This document shows positions 12,896 through 25,642 of a DNA stretch of 64,000 bases, one piece after another. The position numbers were made by a program, and so were the translations under genes. The stretch spans positions 30,336,272-30,400,271 of the forward strand of contig NC_026659.2 of NCBI RefSeq assembly GCF_000004075.3, given 5' to 3'. Under the pieces are notes generated by a model. The model searched no databases, was not told the origin of the DNA, and was given only the letters and a program-made list of their open reading frames with translations. The DNA comes from Cucumis sativus (taxonomy: Eukaryota; Streptophyta; Magnoliopsida; Cucurbitales; Cucurbitaceae). Every line of letters begins with the position of its first letter. The first letter of the stretch is position 1.

Positions 12896-13764
12896 TTTTT
12901 CTCCCACTCTCTATTTCTGATATATTCTTCTCTAACAAATTACTTATTAGTCCTTTTCTTTTCCTTTTTAAAAACTTCAAAATTTAATAATAATAATTTG
13001 GGTATTAGATGGAAAAGTTTATGTTGGGCCGTGGGAAGTATTGAGACATCAACGTTCCTTAAATTTCTACATTACTATGCCATGTTCGTGTTTAAAGATA
13101 CGTTTTTAATTCTTTTTCTTTCCAAATAATTAAAGAAAAATTTATTTACAAATTCCTATTTTTAAATTAGCTTTTTTAGACCACTAAAAGAAATAGAAAT
13201 TAAATTTCATCAGCTTACATACTATTTTGGTCTTTGTATTTTAGTTTTTATTGTTTCTAAAAAGATTCACTTAGTTTCTATACTTTCAATTTTAATTGAT
13301 TTTATTCTTTACACATTCAGTACTTGCAATTCTTATTATTTGTCGTTCCTGCACTTTTAAAAAGTTAACATTTTTAAGAGATTAAAATGATCGATTTTTT
13401 AAAATTTCAGAACTAAAATAAACGAAATTGAAAGTAAGATTAGGGATGAATATTGATTTGTTAAAGTCAGTTTTTGGATCACACCGGTAGAAGTAGAAAT
13501 AGTAAAGTAATAGAAGATTCCATCTTCTTGGTAATCTCCCGGAGTGCCACCTCAATCAAAGCAGAACATGGAAGAAAAGATTAAATTAAAGGAAAAGATA
13601 AAAGAAAATCAGCTGTTTCGATGAAATGTAATGGAATCGATCCCAAATTGGGAGTTTTCGCATTCCGTTCCGTATTATTTCTACATTTCGTTTGATCTTC
13701 ATCTTCAACAATCAACCCACTTCCCAACAACGCACCGGCACGAACTTCGATATACGATTTCTTC
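12896..13764 (+). other. p24 3' region and PME promoter
   Basis: 870 bp separate the p24 stop from the next gene on the same strand. A TTGGGCC motif near 13023-13029 and pyrimidine-rich DNA just before 13765 suit a promoter and 5' UTR. The short overlapping frames at 13581-13961 are shadows of the PME first exon. Confidence 0.5.
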
Positions 13765-16410
13765 ATGGCGGCCCAGCCCAGGGTCCTCACAGTGGCACAC
13801 GACGGCTGTGCAGATTTCTGCACGGTTCAAGAAGCCATAGACGCGGTTCCATTCAGCAATACTTGCCGCACTATAATCCGTGTGTCTCCTGGAATTTACA
13901 AGCAGCCTTTATATGTACCCAAGACCAAAAATTTCATTACTTTCGCCGGTTTGAACCCTGAGACTACTATTCTCACTTGGGACAATACTGCCACCAAAAT
14001 TAACCACCACCAAGTCCGTTTCTCATCTGTTTTCTTTTTTATCATTTCGTATCTGGGTTTTCTTTTAATTCTCAGAATTTGTAATCTTCTTTTCATATTT
14101 CCCTCTTTCGTGGTCAGGCTGCTCGTGTCATTGGAACTGGGACTTTTGGTTGTGGAAGTACAATTGTGGAAGGAGAGGATTTCCTTGCTGAGAATATCAC
14201 GTTTGAGAATTCTTCCCCTCAAGTACCCTTTTACTTTTAAGACACCTTTGATCATCTTATCTTATCTTTACTTTGGATTTTGGATTTACTTTCTCACTCA
14301 TTAAACATATCAGTAATATGGAGATGGAACTAATAATTAAAACCCATTTGTATTTCAATTTTTGAGGTTGATTTTTGAAATTGTACCATGAGGATCTTTG
14401 TACAAGCTAATTTGCTGCGTTTTTCTGATCAACTTCCTTAGTGTTTTGAAGTTGGTGTTGTTTTAGTTATCTTGTGATTTCTTTGTTTTCTTCAGGGTTC
14501 TGGACAAGCTGTGGCTATCAGAGTTACAGCAGATCGTTGTGCCTTTTACAATTGCAGGTTTCTTGGTTGGCAGGTATTCCAATAGTGTATAGTTAGTTCA
14601 AGAAGTCTAACAATATTAAAGGCCTTTTTACCATAGAAACTTGTGCTTGGTTTGTTAGGGTGGATGTTTAACTTACCATATTTATTCAAAGAGGTATTTC
14701 CTAAGCTAATAAAGAGTGCGATCTTCTACGGTGCTGATCCTGGTCTTGGGCTAAGTTCGAGAGTAGGCCTGAATTTCCTCTCTTAGCCATTATCAGTTAT
14801 CTATTGTTGAGGATTCCACATTAGAATAATGAGGGACCATAACGTTTGCAAGATACATGAGCTACTCCTCTCCTGGCTAGTTTTGAGAAGTAACCCCATG
14901 TTATGTAATATCTATATTGTCCAACTTTTAATGAAGTTGGCTCAATTCCATCAAGCTTTCTTTGCTTTTGCTATCTATAACTCGTGACTAGGATCATCAG
15001 TTTGATGCTGTTGTTGGCTACCTTAATCAGCCAATGCTGTTTGTGACGAAAGTAGATTGTTTTTTTGTACCTCTATTGCCTGCTATTGTTTCTTCATGTG
15101 AAAGACTTTTGGATGCGTAGGAAAAGCTTTGATCAGTTCCATTTTCCCTATATAATTTGATGCAGGATACTCTGTACCTACATTATGGAAGACAATATTT
15201 GAAGGATTGTTACATCGAAGGAAGCGTGGACTTCATATTTGGCAACAGCACTGCTCTGTTGGAGCATTGTCATGTCCACTGCAAGTCGAAAGGCTTTATT
15301 ACTGCACAGAGCAGAAAATCTTCTCAAGAGACGACAGGTTATGTGTTCTTGAGGTGCGTTGGTGGAAACTATGTTCCTCTTGTTAGAAATGTCTGGTGTC
15401 TCATAGATTGTTGAAACAATGATTCATGTTTATTAGGTTATTATAAAATAATAAAATATAAAGTGACGATGAGATTATGATTCAAACTCTATGCTGCCCG
15501 GCCAGGAAAAGAAATAGGATATTAAAATATGTTTTCTAACAATCAAATATTGTAGCATTAAATGGTTCTCGTGTGATATTAGTTGGAGGTGTACTTAACT
15601 AGTTAAGATGCTCATATTATATATAAAGGAAACTCTTTGAAAATACTGGATCTTCCAGTCTCTAATTAGTTTTTTGCTGTTATGAATCTGACTTTGAGAT
15701 AAGATTTTGAAGCACTAACCATTAATTTACCCCAAAAACCAAGATATGCTTTTGTATGAGTTATTGCAATCTACTATATTGAATAGAGTTTCAAAGAAGG
15801 TCGATACTTTATCACAAGTGTTCTTTTAAAATGTTCACTGTTACATTCTGAAATGCTTTCTTGTGATAGTTTAAAATTTTGTCCGACTGTGCTAAATCTT
15901 CATCATATCCTTTTCTTTGGAAATGTTTTGACTCTCTTTTGATTAATGTAGGTGTGTGATCACAGGCAGTGGTGAGACTTCTTACGTTCATCTCGGGCGA
16001 CCATGGGGACCATTTGCAAGGGTGGTATTTGCTTACACACACATGGATGTATGTATCAAACCAGCAGGCTGGGATAACTGGGGGAAAGCTGAAAACGAGA
16101 GAACTGCTTGCTTCTACGAGTACAAGTATGTTGTGTTTAATGCTTTTTTTCATCTTATCGACAATGACTATACGATGAATGAACATGAACATCATCGAGT
16201 GATCAAGCATTGATCACCTGATAGGAGACGTGTGTTTTCCGGTACAGGTGTTTCGGGCCAGGGAGTTGCTCAATGAAAAGGGTGTGTTGGGCAAGAGAAT
16301 TATTGGATGAAGAAGCTGATGAGTTCATTCTGCATCGATTTATCGATCCCGACGTGGATAGGCCTTGGCTATGCCAGAGGATGGCACTGAGGATTCCTTT
16401 TTCTGCTTAA
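13765..16410 (+). CDS. Pectin methylesterase, PME31-like, no signal peptide
   Basis: Six exons (13765-14013, 14118-14222, 14496-14573, 15166-15353, 15952-16125, 16248-16410) give 318 aa. The enzyme removes methyl esters from homogalacturonan. All catalytic landmarks are present: GSGQAVA with Q122, QDTLY with Q144 and D145, VDFIFG with D166, GFITAQSR, and LGRPWG with R223 and W225. The two aspartates and the arginine form the family's active site. There is no PMEI pro-region, and the N terminus MAAQPRVLTVAHDGCADFCT has no hydrophobic signal, as in the small PME31 branch, so secretion, if any, is not explained by a classical signal. Close match in length to Arabidopsis PME31 as I remember it. 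Intron 4 (15354-15951) could be partly retained, because frames run short distances into it, but nothing suggests function. Confidence 0.93.
14640..14960. repeat. Possible degenerate repeat in PME intron 3
   Basis: A less AT-rich piece of the intron includes GTTGAGGATTCCACATTAG, a phrase of a type I associate with dispersed cucurbit repeats, and no open frame. Assignment is weak. Confidence 0.25.
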
Positions 16411-17935
16411 GAATATGGGATCATGTTTAAAGGTTTCAAAACAGAAATCAGCAGCTGAAAAGTAGTGTCCAAATCTTGAACATTTTGATAGTTGGTGATT
16501 GCATAATGATTCTTCAGTTCTAGCCGGAGATCGTGTTATTAGCTCATGTATTCACACCTTTTTCATATCACTATTATCTCTCTCTCTATCTATATATATG
16601 TGTGTGTGTTGCATGAAATTTCATTTCCTTTTTTGTACTGCTAATATGTTTTGCATACAAAATTTAGCTAAGCCATCAATTTTGTATAAATTTGTAGTAA
16701 AGATGAAGTGATTTGTGGTTAAATGATGATGTAGTTTGATGATGGTTTATTTATTTATTTTAATTATCTAACCATTTATTTAATATAAATAAATTTACAT
16801 TTACAAACAAGTTGAATTTTTTAAAGTCAATTTTAAAAATTAATATCACTTTTCTAAATTAAAATTATTATTATTATTATTTAGGTTTGGATTTTCATAA
16901 ATTATTAAAGTAGTAAAAAAAAACTTAGGGTAGAAGTGGTATTTTGAAGTTATAAAAAAGACTAAATGATCTTTTTTAAATCTGGATTTCTGATGGTTAT
17001 ATATGAGGTGAACGTTTTGAATTCATGGTTTAACTAATTTGTTTAGTTTATTATTATTATTATTAATTGTACGTATTAACTTTATTTTGTATTAAATTTT
17101 GTATTTATTTTTTTTTCCATATTTTGTACCTCTAATACAATTTATTGACTCAATTGATTTTAATGACAATAATACAAAAACGAGAAATTTTAATAATAAT
17201 TCTGATTACGGTTGCATTAACACTAATGATCTAATTATAAATATTACAAATCATTCATAAAATATAACAAAATCATATAATCAATTTACGAAAGTTCTAG
17301 TTAAACAATATTAAAAATGGTCTAATAGCTCTCGAAATAAGCATAACCAAATATAGTAACGACATACAATGTATTTTAATTTAAACCATTTTTATCAAAA
17401 AAAAAAAAGTTTAAATAAGAATGAGTTTTTTAAAAAACGCATTTTTCTTGAGGCCATATAAAGGAGTCCTAATTCTTCTAATTAAATTGACTAATGAAAA
17501 AAATGAAAAGAATTATTAAACTAAAAATAAACTACAATATATATGTCATATGTATTTATAATTTTTACTATATTATCAATATATTGATATTTGATTTATA
17601 CTCGAGACATCAAGAAAAATTTAACAAAATAAACAAAATCTCAGAAGGAAATATTAATTTTAAACAAAAAAAATAATCTAATAACAATAGTTATTAAAAA
17701 ACTCAAGAAGAAAAGAAAATAGAAGAATGAAAAAATACATATTTTAAAAAATATTATTGTATTAAATCAAAGACCTATTTGATACGACTCCCACAACAAA
17801 AAATCAAAAATTCATTTTTATTAATTTTTCAAGGTTTGCAGTTGTTGCAAAAATTGATAGTCAGAAGTTTGTGAAGTTGTCATAAATGACGTCTAGTGGT
17901 CTACCAACAATGATCATTATTAGGGGTGGTGTTCG

Positions 17936-18528
17936 GAGTTGGTCGATGAACTTTCTAGATTGAATTAGAAAAAAAAAACATGTAATCCAAGGGCTTAAAC
18001 AGTCTTTACTATTCAAACCATGGAAAAGAGTGAAGGAAGCCTTGGTGAAAACAGTTAACGATCGTCAACTTTAAGACGATTGGTTGGTTGTTGACTATCA
18101 TGACAATTAGTCGCCAAGGGTCATGGCTATTGATCATTAACCATCAATCGTTTATTAATAGACACGACATCAATAATTAACGACAATGATTGGTTGTCAT
18201 CGATGAAGATGTTCGCCCACGACAGTAACGTCCAAAGTTGTAGGTCACCAACGATCAAAACGATTCGAAGCCGACAATCAAGATGATCCAGAGCTGACGG
18301 TTAAGACGGTCGATTGTTGTGATCGTCGATCGATCATGATCGATCGTCGTGGTTGATCATGAAGTTGGCTAACATTTGTTGTCAACGATTATCGATGATC
18401 ATTGATAAGATGTTGAAGTGAATTTTTTTTTAAAACACATGACATTCAATAAGATTAAAAAACATATTCAATCTTAATCCAAGGAATTTTATTCCAAAAT
18501 ATATAAAGATGGAAGCATGCCAAACCCC
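17936..18528. mobile_element. Candidate non-autonomous DNA element with GATC/CGA-rich core
   Basis: The left end reads GGGGTGGTGTTCGG and the right end CATGCCAAACCCC, loosely inverted as in Tourist-type elements. Between them, about 18050-18420 is full of degenerate GATCGTCGA, GTTGATCAT and GACAATC units, including a short palindromic core near 18320-18350. Composition differs sharply from both flanks. Whether the ends and core belong to one element is inference. Confidence 0.4.
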
Positions 18529-19136
18529 GTAATTCATTAATAAAGTAATATTTTCTAAATAAAACCATAAAATTAAATCTCGATGGTCCTTTGATCTACC
18601 AACTTTTTAAAGTTAGGCGCAAAGAACTCACCTTCAATAGTCCATATATAGGTGAAAAAAAAAGACATCATATCCGAATGTTGCACATATTATTTATCGT
18701 GTAATTCTATATTCACAATTATTGATACGTTTTATTTTACAACTCGAACTAACACAAGCTTCTTAACTCTAACGTATTAACTTGAAACATATTGTGTTAC
18801 CTTTCTCCCGATAATATATGAAATTCATAAGATTAGGTAACCTAATCTATATATGACCCATATTACATTGATTGTTAATTTATGAACGTAACCCCATGCG
18901 TGCTAAGGACTTATATTAAAAACGGAATTAAAAGCAAGAGACGTGACCATCTTCTTCATGTTCCCCTTCAATAAGGTTAACTTAATTATTCATAATTCAA
19001 AATGAAAGTAGAAATTAAATACAGATGACATTATTATTATTATGGAAAATTTGTATTTAAAGGCATCTTGACCTCGTTTCAAATCAATTAAGCTTTTAAA
19101 AATAGAACAAATTAATTTTGTTGTTTGAAAGTAGTT

Positions 19137-19141
<5 letters not shown>

Positions 19142-19176
<35 letters not shown>

Positions 19177-19177
19177 G
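19142..19177 (+). repeat. (AG)n tract in the 5' leader of the DUF1997 gene
   Basis: Eighteen AG units with one G interruption, ending 5 bp before the start codon at 19183. GAGA tracts in plant leaders can bind BPC/GAGA-binding proteins. The tract is seen directly; a function is inference. Confidence 0.9.
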
Positions 19178-19182
19178 TCCCA

Positions 19183-20386
19183 ATGACGATGCTGTGCTCA
19201 AATACAAAGCCAATGTGTTTGCATTATTTTCAAAGAGAAAGCAGTTTGAAGAAGCAGAAAGTTAAGAACTGGAAGTGCTTTGCTATTGATCCCAGAAGTC
19301 AAAAAATCATTCATCATAATAACCTCTTATCTGTTTCTTTTGTATCTTTTAGTGACTTACCACTTTATGAATCTCCTGGGGTATATTTTGTTACATTCTA
19401 TAGAATATAAATAAATAAATATTTTATTTTTTATTTGATTTGATATGATTTATATATATTTGGTAATTTGATCTCTGTATAGAAAGCTTCATTTGATGAA
19501 TATTTGGAAGATAAACCCAGATTGGTCAAAGCAACATTTCCTGGAAAAAATCAACAGCTCAACCAGGTTAATTCATCCGCCACCTTTTTCTTTTTAGTTT
19601 AAGGGTGTTTTAATTAGTGATAATTAAAGAGTAATAATTAATGGGCAAACGTGTACTTGTTTTCGACTTTAAAATGAGTAGCATGTTTGAATTAATGTTG
19701 GATATTGATCAGGAAGAGTGGAGAATTGAAACACCAAAAATTCAACTATTGTTCCTCAAGATATGCCCAACCATTGATATGAAAATAATCTCCAAAACCA
19801 ATGGAGGAGAAGCTTATCCATGTCATGTTCCTCATTACATCCCAAAACTTCTTCACTTTCAAATGGTAATCCTTACGATCACTTTCACGATGGAACCATA
19901 TTATTTATTTCTATATTATCTATGCTTTGATTTGGTGGTTTTTTTGAGCAGACAAATTGGGAGATCAATGGTATCCATAAAGAGTATAGGCCATCTTCAG
20001 CCAATGTTTGTTCTCATGGAGTTATCTATAGACAAAAAATTGGAACAAGAAGCCGCCTTAAGTTTCAACTTGTAATCGATCTCAGCTTTCTTGTACCGGA
20101 CGCGCTCCATTTCGTTCCAAATGACGTTTTACGGGGCATTATCGAGACGGTAAACACTCCATGGAAACTGTTGAGTTTTGTTTATCTATAGATATACATA
20201 TAGAAGATTAATGATTGATTTATTATGTATTAAGTTTATGATAAAATTTTGGTAATTGAACAGGTTATGAAGGCAATGGTTGAGGACTTGAAGCATAAAA
20301 CTGTACATAAATTGGTTGAGGATTATAGTAAGTTTAGGATGGAGAAAGAGAAAGAAAATATTGGAAAAGTAAACACATCAAAATGA
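19183..20386 (+). CDS. DUF1997 family protein, probably plastid-targeted
   Basis: Five exons (19183-19380, 19483-19566, 19713-19865, 19952-20149, 20264-20386), all phase 0, give 251 aa. Residues 1 to about 66 are rich in Ser and Lys, with little acidic content, and may be a transit peptide. The conserved part runs from ASFDEYLEDKPRLVKATFPG through EEWRIETPKIQLLFLKICPTI to LVIDLSFLVPDALHFVPNDV and VMKAMVEDLKHKTVHKLVEDY, which matches the order of blocks in DUF1997 proteins of plants and cyanobacteria. The function of that family is unknown to me. The start was chosen as the first in-frame ATG after the AG tract. Introns are short (about 100-150 bp), so this gene is compact compared with its neighbours. 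The family call is from memory of the motif pattern. Confidence 0.8.
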
Positions 20387-21474
20387 TGAAAAGATTGTTA
20401 ATATTTTCATGTCCATGTGAGAGATAGATCGTCGGTTTCAATATATTGTAAAAGAATAAATGAAACATATATGATAAAAAATATTTACTTACATCAATAT
20501 ATTGATATTTTTTATTATATTATATAAAAATCTGTGAAACACACCAAACTAAAGATCAAAATGTCAATAATATAAAAAATAATTATTTACTATTTAAATT
20601 TTTTTGATACATTTTTAAATAAGTAAAATAAACCAAAATAGAAACTTATATTTTGTAAATTTTTTTACAGTTTTTTTCTTTATAATCATTCTTTAAAAAA
20701 AATTATTATTTTTTAGTTCTATCAAAATTTACGAAATTAAGAATTCAATATTTCCAACTATCAAGTATGGTATTTTAAATGTTGATGATAGTAAGAGAGT
20801 TTTTTTTCCAAATAATTATTTATAATTTTAGAATTGTTACCAATAATTAAAAAGAAAAAAAGGCTAAAGATGGAGAGATTAATTCTTTAGTAACTAATGT
20901 TTTTTTAAAAAAAAACCATTGTTACGACATGTCATAATAATTGTGTTTTAAGTCCCGTTAGAAGTTTGATTCTCTCATTTCATCACACACATTACATGGA
21001 AATGACAAAAGTCTACTAAAAACAACTCTTTTTTAAAGAAAAAAAGAAAGAGCTTTTGGTTTTCCAGTCAAAAGATAAACCATGTTACAAGTGATTCACA
21101 TGTTTAATAAGCCACATATATTCCACATTTGGTATATCTTTGAATGCACCATTTTAATCAAAGTAAAACAAATTATGCAAGCTCAAACCATCTTTGTAAA
21201 TCATCAATTGAAGCTGTGAAAGTAAGCAAATATATGGATATCCCACAGTAAGCAAATATGGAGGATACAACATTAAAATTGTATTGTGAACACTTGCCCA
21301 TCTTAACTAAGACAAAGATGCTGGCAAGATATATTAATCATGACATAAGCCATGTACAAACTCACAACAGACCCAGAAAAATACAATAAACCAAGAACTC
21401 ATGTTTCAACAACACTCAACAACAATATGACAAACCCAAATGAGAAAAGATATATATATATATATATATCCTTA
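20387..21474. other. AT-rich DNA between the convergent DUF1997 and VTI1 genes
   Basis: The two genes converge, so this holds both 3' UTRs. Poly-A/T runs are frequent and no exon is visible. A (TA)n tract lies at 21451-21469, only 5 bp beyond the VTI1 stop codon, probably in its 3' UTR. Confidence 0.6.
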
Positions 21475-24327
21475 CTATTTGGTAAGTTTGAAGTACAATA
21501 TCAGGATGATGGCCAATACAAGAACAATGATTATGGATGTAACAATCCATTTGTTCTTGTTCATCCTTCTTGACATGTTGGTTAAAATTCTCTTACTCTT
21601 CCCTATGTTGTCATCTACTCCATGAAGCTGCAAAAGGTGGGATTTGAGAATTATCAAATAAAAACTATAGGCAGACAACTTCTAAATCAACATAGTTGCA
21701 AATTAAATAATTTAAGTTTTTGCATGACAACAATAGAGGCGGGCGTGAAGTACATACATTTATCATTATCGCAAGAAAGTATAACTATCCAAGTCCTACG
21801 CTCCTACAATATCATTTACTCAAAGAACATGAGAAGTAAAATCCCATACCGTATTATGAGCATGCAAGAGAGACTGTCTCTGCGAGTGTAAATCTTGAAG
21901 AATTGAAACTCCAAGTTCTTCTGTTTCTAGCATGGTTCTTCGACTTTCCTTAATTCTATCACTAGACTTATCGAGCCTCTCTGTTGTGCTCATTAATCTC
22001 GATCTTTGGTCAGCTGATGCCTGTATGAAATGGCAACCAGGCATGAGTCATAGCTAATTAATACATAATTACGAAGGATAAGAAAATGGTCCCTTGAATA
22101 ATTAAGGAAGAGGAAGCATGCCTTATAGCTTAAAATCTATAACCTTAACAACTAAAAGAAACATAGGAATGACACATTTATAACCGCAAAATAAATTTTC
22201 AGTGTCTAAAGGGTGTTTGGGACTCTGAGTTGGTTTAGACGGCAGGGTTTAGTGCATCCATGTCTACTTTCTTTATTATAGACCTTCAAAAGATTTAGAT
22301 GATTCTATGGAGATGACAGTGATGAAGAAAAAAGTTATTTCAACAAATATGTGATGGTGAAAAATCCAAAACAATTAGAGTATCAGTGGATGCAGACATA
22401 CCGTCAATGTATCAGCCATTCCTGATTCCAGCAACTCATCTCTAGTGGCTGCACTTAAGCTTCCAGATTCAATGCGTTTAACTTCACTTTTTAAGTTGTT
22501 GAGGTCAGATTTGTACTCTCTCAATTTAGCTAGAAGGACAGCCTTGACATTAGGCGGCAAACTTCTGGCCTCAAGATCCATTTTCCGAATCTAGGAATCA
22601 TGAAGAATATATCATTAACATTGCAAGATGAAGAAATCTGAAGGCATTTTTCTAACAAGAACGAGTCAGCTAGGTACCAGAGCTTCTGCTTCATCAATTC
22701 CTGTCTTTACTTCAGAAACCTTTTGCTTCTTTTGCTCTGGAGGAAAGATATATTCATGTAGCAAATAACATCAGTCTCAACTTTCTCTATATTAAATCAA
22801 ATAATATAAAAGAAGGTTCAATTTGAAAACACTAACAGCACATAAAATTGATCTTGAGAAAAGATTGTAGATAATCTATAGTTAGAGCAGCTCTGGGAAT
22901 GAACCAATTCATCTCCTCACAGTAAGAGTATCCTTCATTACAGACAATCTAAAGACATGGTTTTGGCTCCAAATAATTAGCTGAGCTCAACAATGACAGA
23001 CAAAGTTATAAACAGCTGCAATGGAAAACAATCTTTGTCCAAAAATGAAAAAAATTGAGAGTGAAATATATCAAACTAGTTTTTTAAGCATATAAGTACA
23101 TAAAACTCATTGACTTTGAATTTCCTTCTTGTATAAAAACAATATATATTTTAATAGACATGTTTTTGTCATATCTGTGTCCTAGATTTTTAAAGAACTG
23201 GTGTCACTCTGTCAAGATCATATCCATATCTGTGGTTCAGAGTTCCACTATTCCTCTGAAGCCAGACCACAAAAAATAGCACAAAAACAGGCATGTAACA
23301 AAATTCTTCCTTAATCATGAAAGGGGAAATTCAAGAAAATCTTCTCCATCATCAAACGACAGTTTTTTTTTCCCAATAATATGAACACACATGAACGTTC
23401 CCTCTTTTACATAAGTTTTGGAAGCGCTGAACAGGAGACCATTACCACAGGTAGTGGATTTATAATATTGTTCTTATGATCTTTATTAGAACTAACCTCA
23501 TGTTTGATTTGTCCACAATAATCATATTGAAATTCATCTACTGAAAAATACTTTAGGTATAAAATTTGTTCACATCCAACAACAAATCACACCAAGTCCT
23601 GACCAGCTCCTAGATCAATAATCATAAATTGAATGCAAAATAAGAGTCATCCCCCCAAACAGATTTAAGAAAATCAGATTAGATAGTCACCCACCCACCT
23701 ATTAGATGAATCATTTAGCATCTACCAACAAAGTGATTATAGGATCTCCTACATAATATTATCATCAAAGACCCTTGAGAGAATTTCGGTTCCTTCCTAC
23801 TCAGAGTTCGAGACATGTAAATAAAAAACCAGTCCCATAACAAAACATTCTTTGCTTCCACTTTAAAAATACCAACCATTAACGCAAAACGAAAATGCAC
23901 CCTAAGGATTACGCTCTTCCTTATTTTCATTTAGAATTATTTCCCAATTCAAGAATGAACAAAAAAATCATAAAGAGTACGCAATCGTCATATCAATAGA
24001 ACTTACAATTGTTCTAGGTTTTAACAGTATGTATAAATTACTTTCCTAACAAAGCAATAATTTCTTCTCATTCAGATTTTAATTCGCTTATTAATTCATA
24101 CCACCCCAAAATTTTCACCAAGTTTTAACCACAAATTCGATTATCATTCCGCATCGAAATTACGCAACTCCACAAACAAATACACATAAAGAAATCATGG
24201 AAACAAAATTCAGAAATCAAAAACTGGAAATACCTCCATTAAGGGCACTAGCCGAAGTGCATTTTCTTGACAGATTCGCCGAAAGCTCGCAGTATTGCCG
24301 TTCATATCCGTCGAACACCTCACTCAT
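21475..24327 (-). CDS. VTI1-type Qb-SNARE (VTI11/VTI12-like)
   Basis: Five exons (24327-24234, 22736-22678, 22590-22402, 22020-21850, 21627-21475) give 221 aa, exactly the usual VTI1 length. The start MSEVFDGYERQYCELSANLS and the block RKMDLEARSLPPN are diagnostic of plant VTI1. The N-terminal three-helix region spans about 1-100, the SNARE helix about 130-190 (ending LHGVDDNIGKSKRILTNM), with the Qb zero-layer glutamine expected near ETEELGVSILQDLHSQR. One C-terminal membrane anchor follows (WIVTSIIIVLVLAIILILYF) and ends KLTK. VTI1 proteins pair with syntaxins and a Qc-SNARE at the trans-Golgi, prevacuole and vacuole. The first intron, about 1.5 kb, is the only large one, a common site for regulatory content in such genes. 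I cannot decide between the VTI11 and VTI12 branches. Confidence 0.96.
22200..22300. repeat. Truncated Tourist-like MITE end in VTI1 intron 3
   Basis: AAAGGGTGTTTGGGACTCTG followed by AGTTGGTTTAGAC resembles one terminus of a GGGTGTTTGG-type MITE. No inverted partner is visible within the intron, so it looks like a one-ended remnant. Confidence 0.35.
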
Positions 24328-25522
24328 CGTGCCCAAACCTTCAAAATAAAAAAATCAGCATTTCAATTGAATAACAGATCCAAACCAATGAAACAAGATT
24401 GGCAGGAAAACATAAAAACGAGGCTACAATTTGATTCGGTTGATAAAAATCACAGCGATCAACACGTAAAAGACCCGAATTCTGGAAAGAGCGTAAAGAA
24501 ATAAAGATGGATGGATGGATTACCAAATAGGATCAGAGATTGGAAAGGCCAGAGGATGAGGAATTATGTAGAACGAGAAAATTGGAAGAATTAATAAACG
24601 GCAGGTGGAGTGCGCACGGACCCCGTCACGAAGCACCAAAAATTTTGTTGCTTTGACAAATGAATCGACGCTTCCATGGCCAACGGCGTCTCCATTAATA
24701 AATAATTTACTCACTTAAATATGTAATTCTTTTTTAACAAAATAATAATGGTAATAATAACAAATTGGTTGTGATTAGAGTTTGGACAATATTTTTAATT
24801 ACTTATGTGTAACATATTTTCAAACTTGAAACGTGGTATGTAATTTTCTACTCTAAATAATCCATAGCAAGTTAATATTTACGAGAGAGTTTTTTATTTT
24901 AGATCGAGAAGATAATTAAAATGATAGATGAAAAATTAAGGATGGATAGAACCTAGTTATTGAATATGAAAGTATATAGGCATGGTTGATTTTTCCTCTC
25001 TTACTCTAAAGTCTAGATACAATATGAAAAAGGTATGATGAGTATTGTGTGTTTGACAAATGGCTACTCAAAGTGAAGGTTATGAAGGAAATAAAAAAAT
25101 TAACAAAATGTATTTGTTGGTAGATTGATATTGGAGTGACAATTGACAAATGGCTTCTGTGCTAATGAAGGAGAAAAGAAAGATTAAAAATAATAATACT
25201 TCTATTCTTAATTAATCTTATAAACCAATAACATAAGCAAATTGGATTGATCTAAGTTTATTTGGATGTGGCATATATGAAGGTAACATTTTGAAGTCTA
25301 AGCCTTGTAGTTTTTGGAGCATAATCAATGGGTCTTTTTAAAGATGGTTGGGCCATGTGTTTCAAAGGAATGAATTGTGTGTTTGCAAATATAAGCCCAT
25401 GGTGGAATACAAGGCCATTCGAGAAGCCTTTTATATCTACTTAGTACAACAAACAATCCAACCTCTCATCTATAGAATAAAACTTCATCATAGCTCATTT
25501 TGATCAGAATTGGCAGCTGAAA
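24328..25522. other. VTI1 promoter side and intergenic DNA
   Basis: The 5' leader and promoter of the minus-strand VTI1 gene should lie in about 24330-24700. The short frames at 24295-24714 are not supported as genes. The rest is AT-rich. TGGGCCA (25349-25355) and GCCCA (25395-25399) motifs occur just before the candidate small gene at 25523. Confidence 0.5.
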
Positions 25523-25642
25523 ATGAATAGTCATGATTGGAATAATCGAAGAAGAAAAAGAGGATCCTTTAATGATGGGAATGAAGGCTTAATCGGTATG
25601 AAATGTGATAATAATCGTCATCCTTTGGTGCAGCTTATCTAA
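25523..25642 (+). CDS. Candidate 39-codon small gene, unknown function
   Basis: An ATG-started frame of 39 codons plus stop encodes a basic N-terminal half (NNRRRKRGSFNDGN) and ends HPLVQLI. No signal peptide or membrane segment is visible. Upstream there are TGGGCCA and GCCCA motifs at 25349-25399 and a TTTATATC TATA-like box near 25430, an arrangement resembling the promoters of neighbouring genes. The local base composition is less AT-rich than the 4 kb that follow. It could equally be the leader of a non-coding transcript or a first exon. No homology is recognised. Confidence 0.25.
   Translation: MNSHDWNNRRRKRGSFNDGNEGLIGMKCDNNRHPLVQLI

Larger units (their letters stand above)
16411..19182. 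other. AT-rich intergenic region between the PME and DUF1997 genes
   Basis: The first 300 bases are probably PME 3' UTR. The rest is mostly A/T-rich with TTA/ATT runs (near 16870 and 17050). The exception is 17880-18530, which has an unusual CGATC-rich composition and is listed separately. No gene is seen. Confidence 0.6.
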
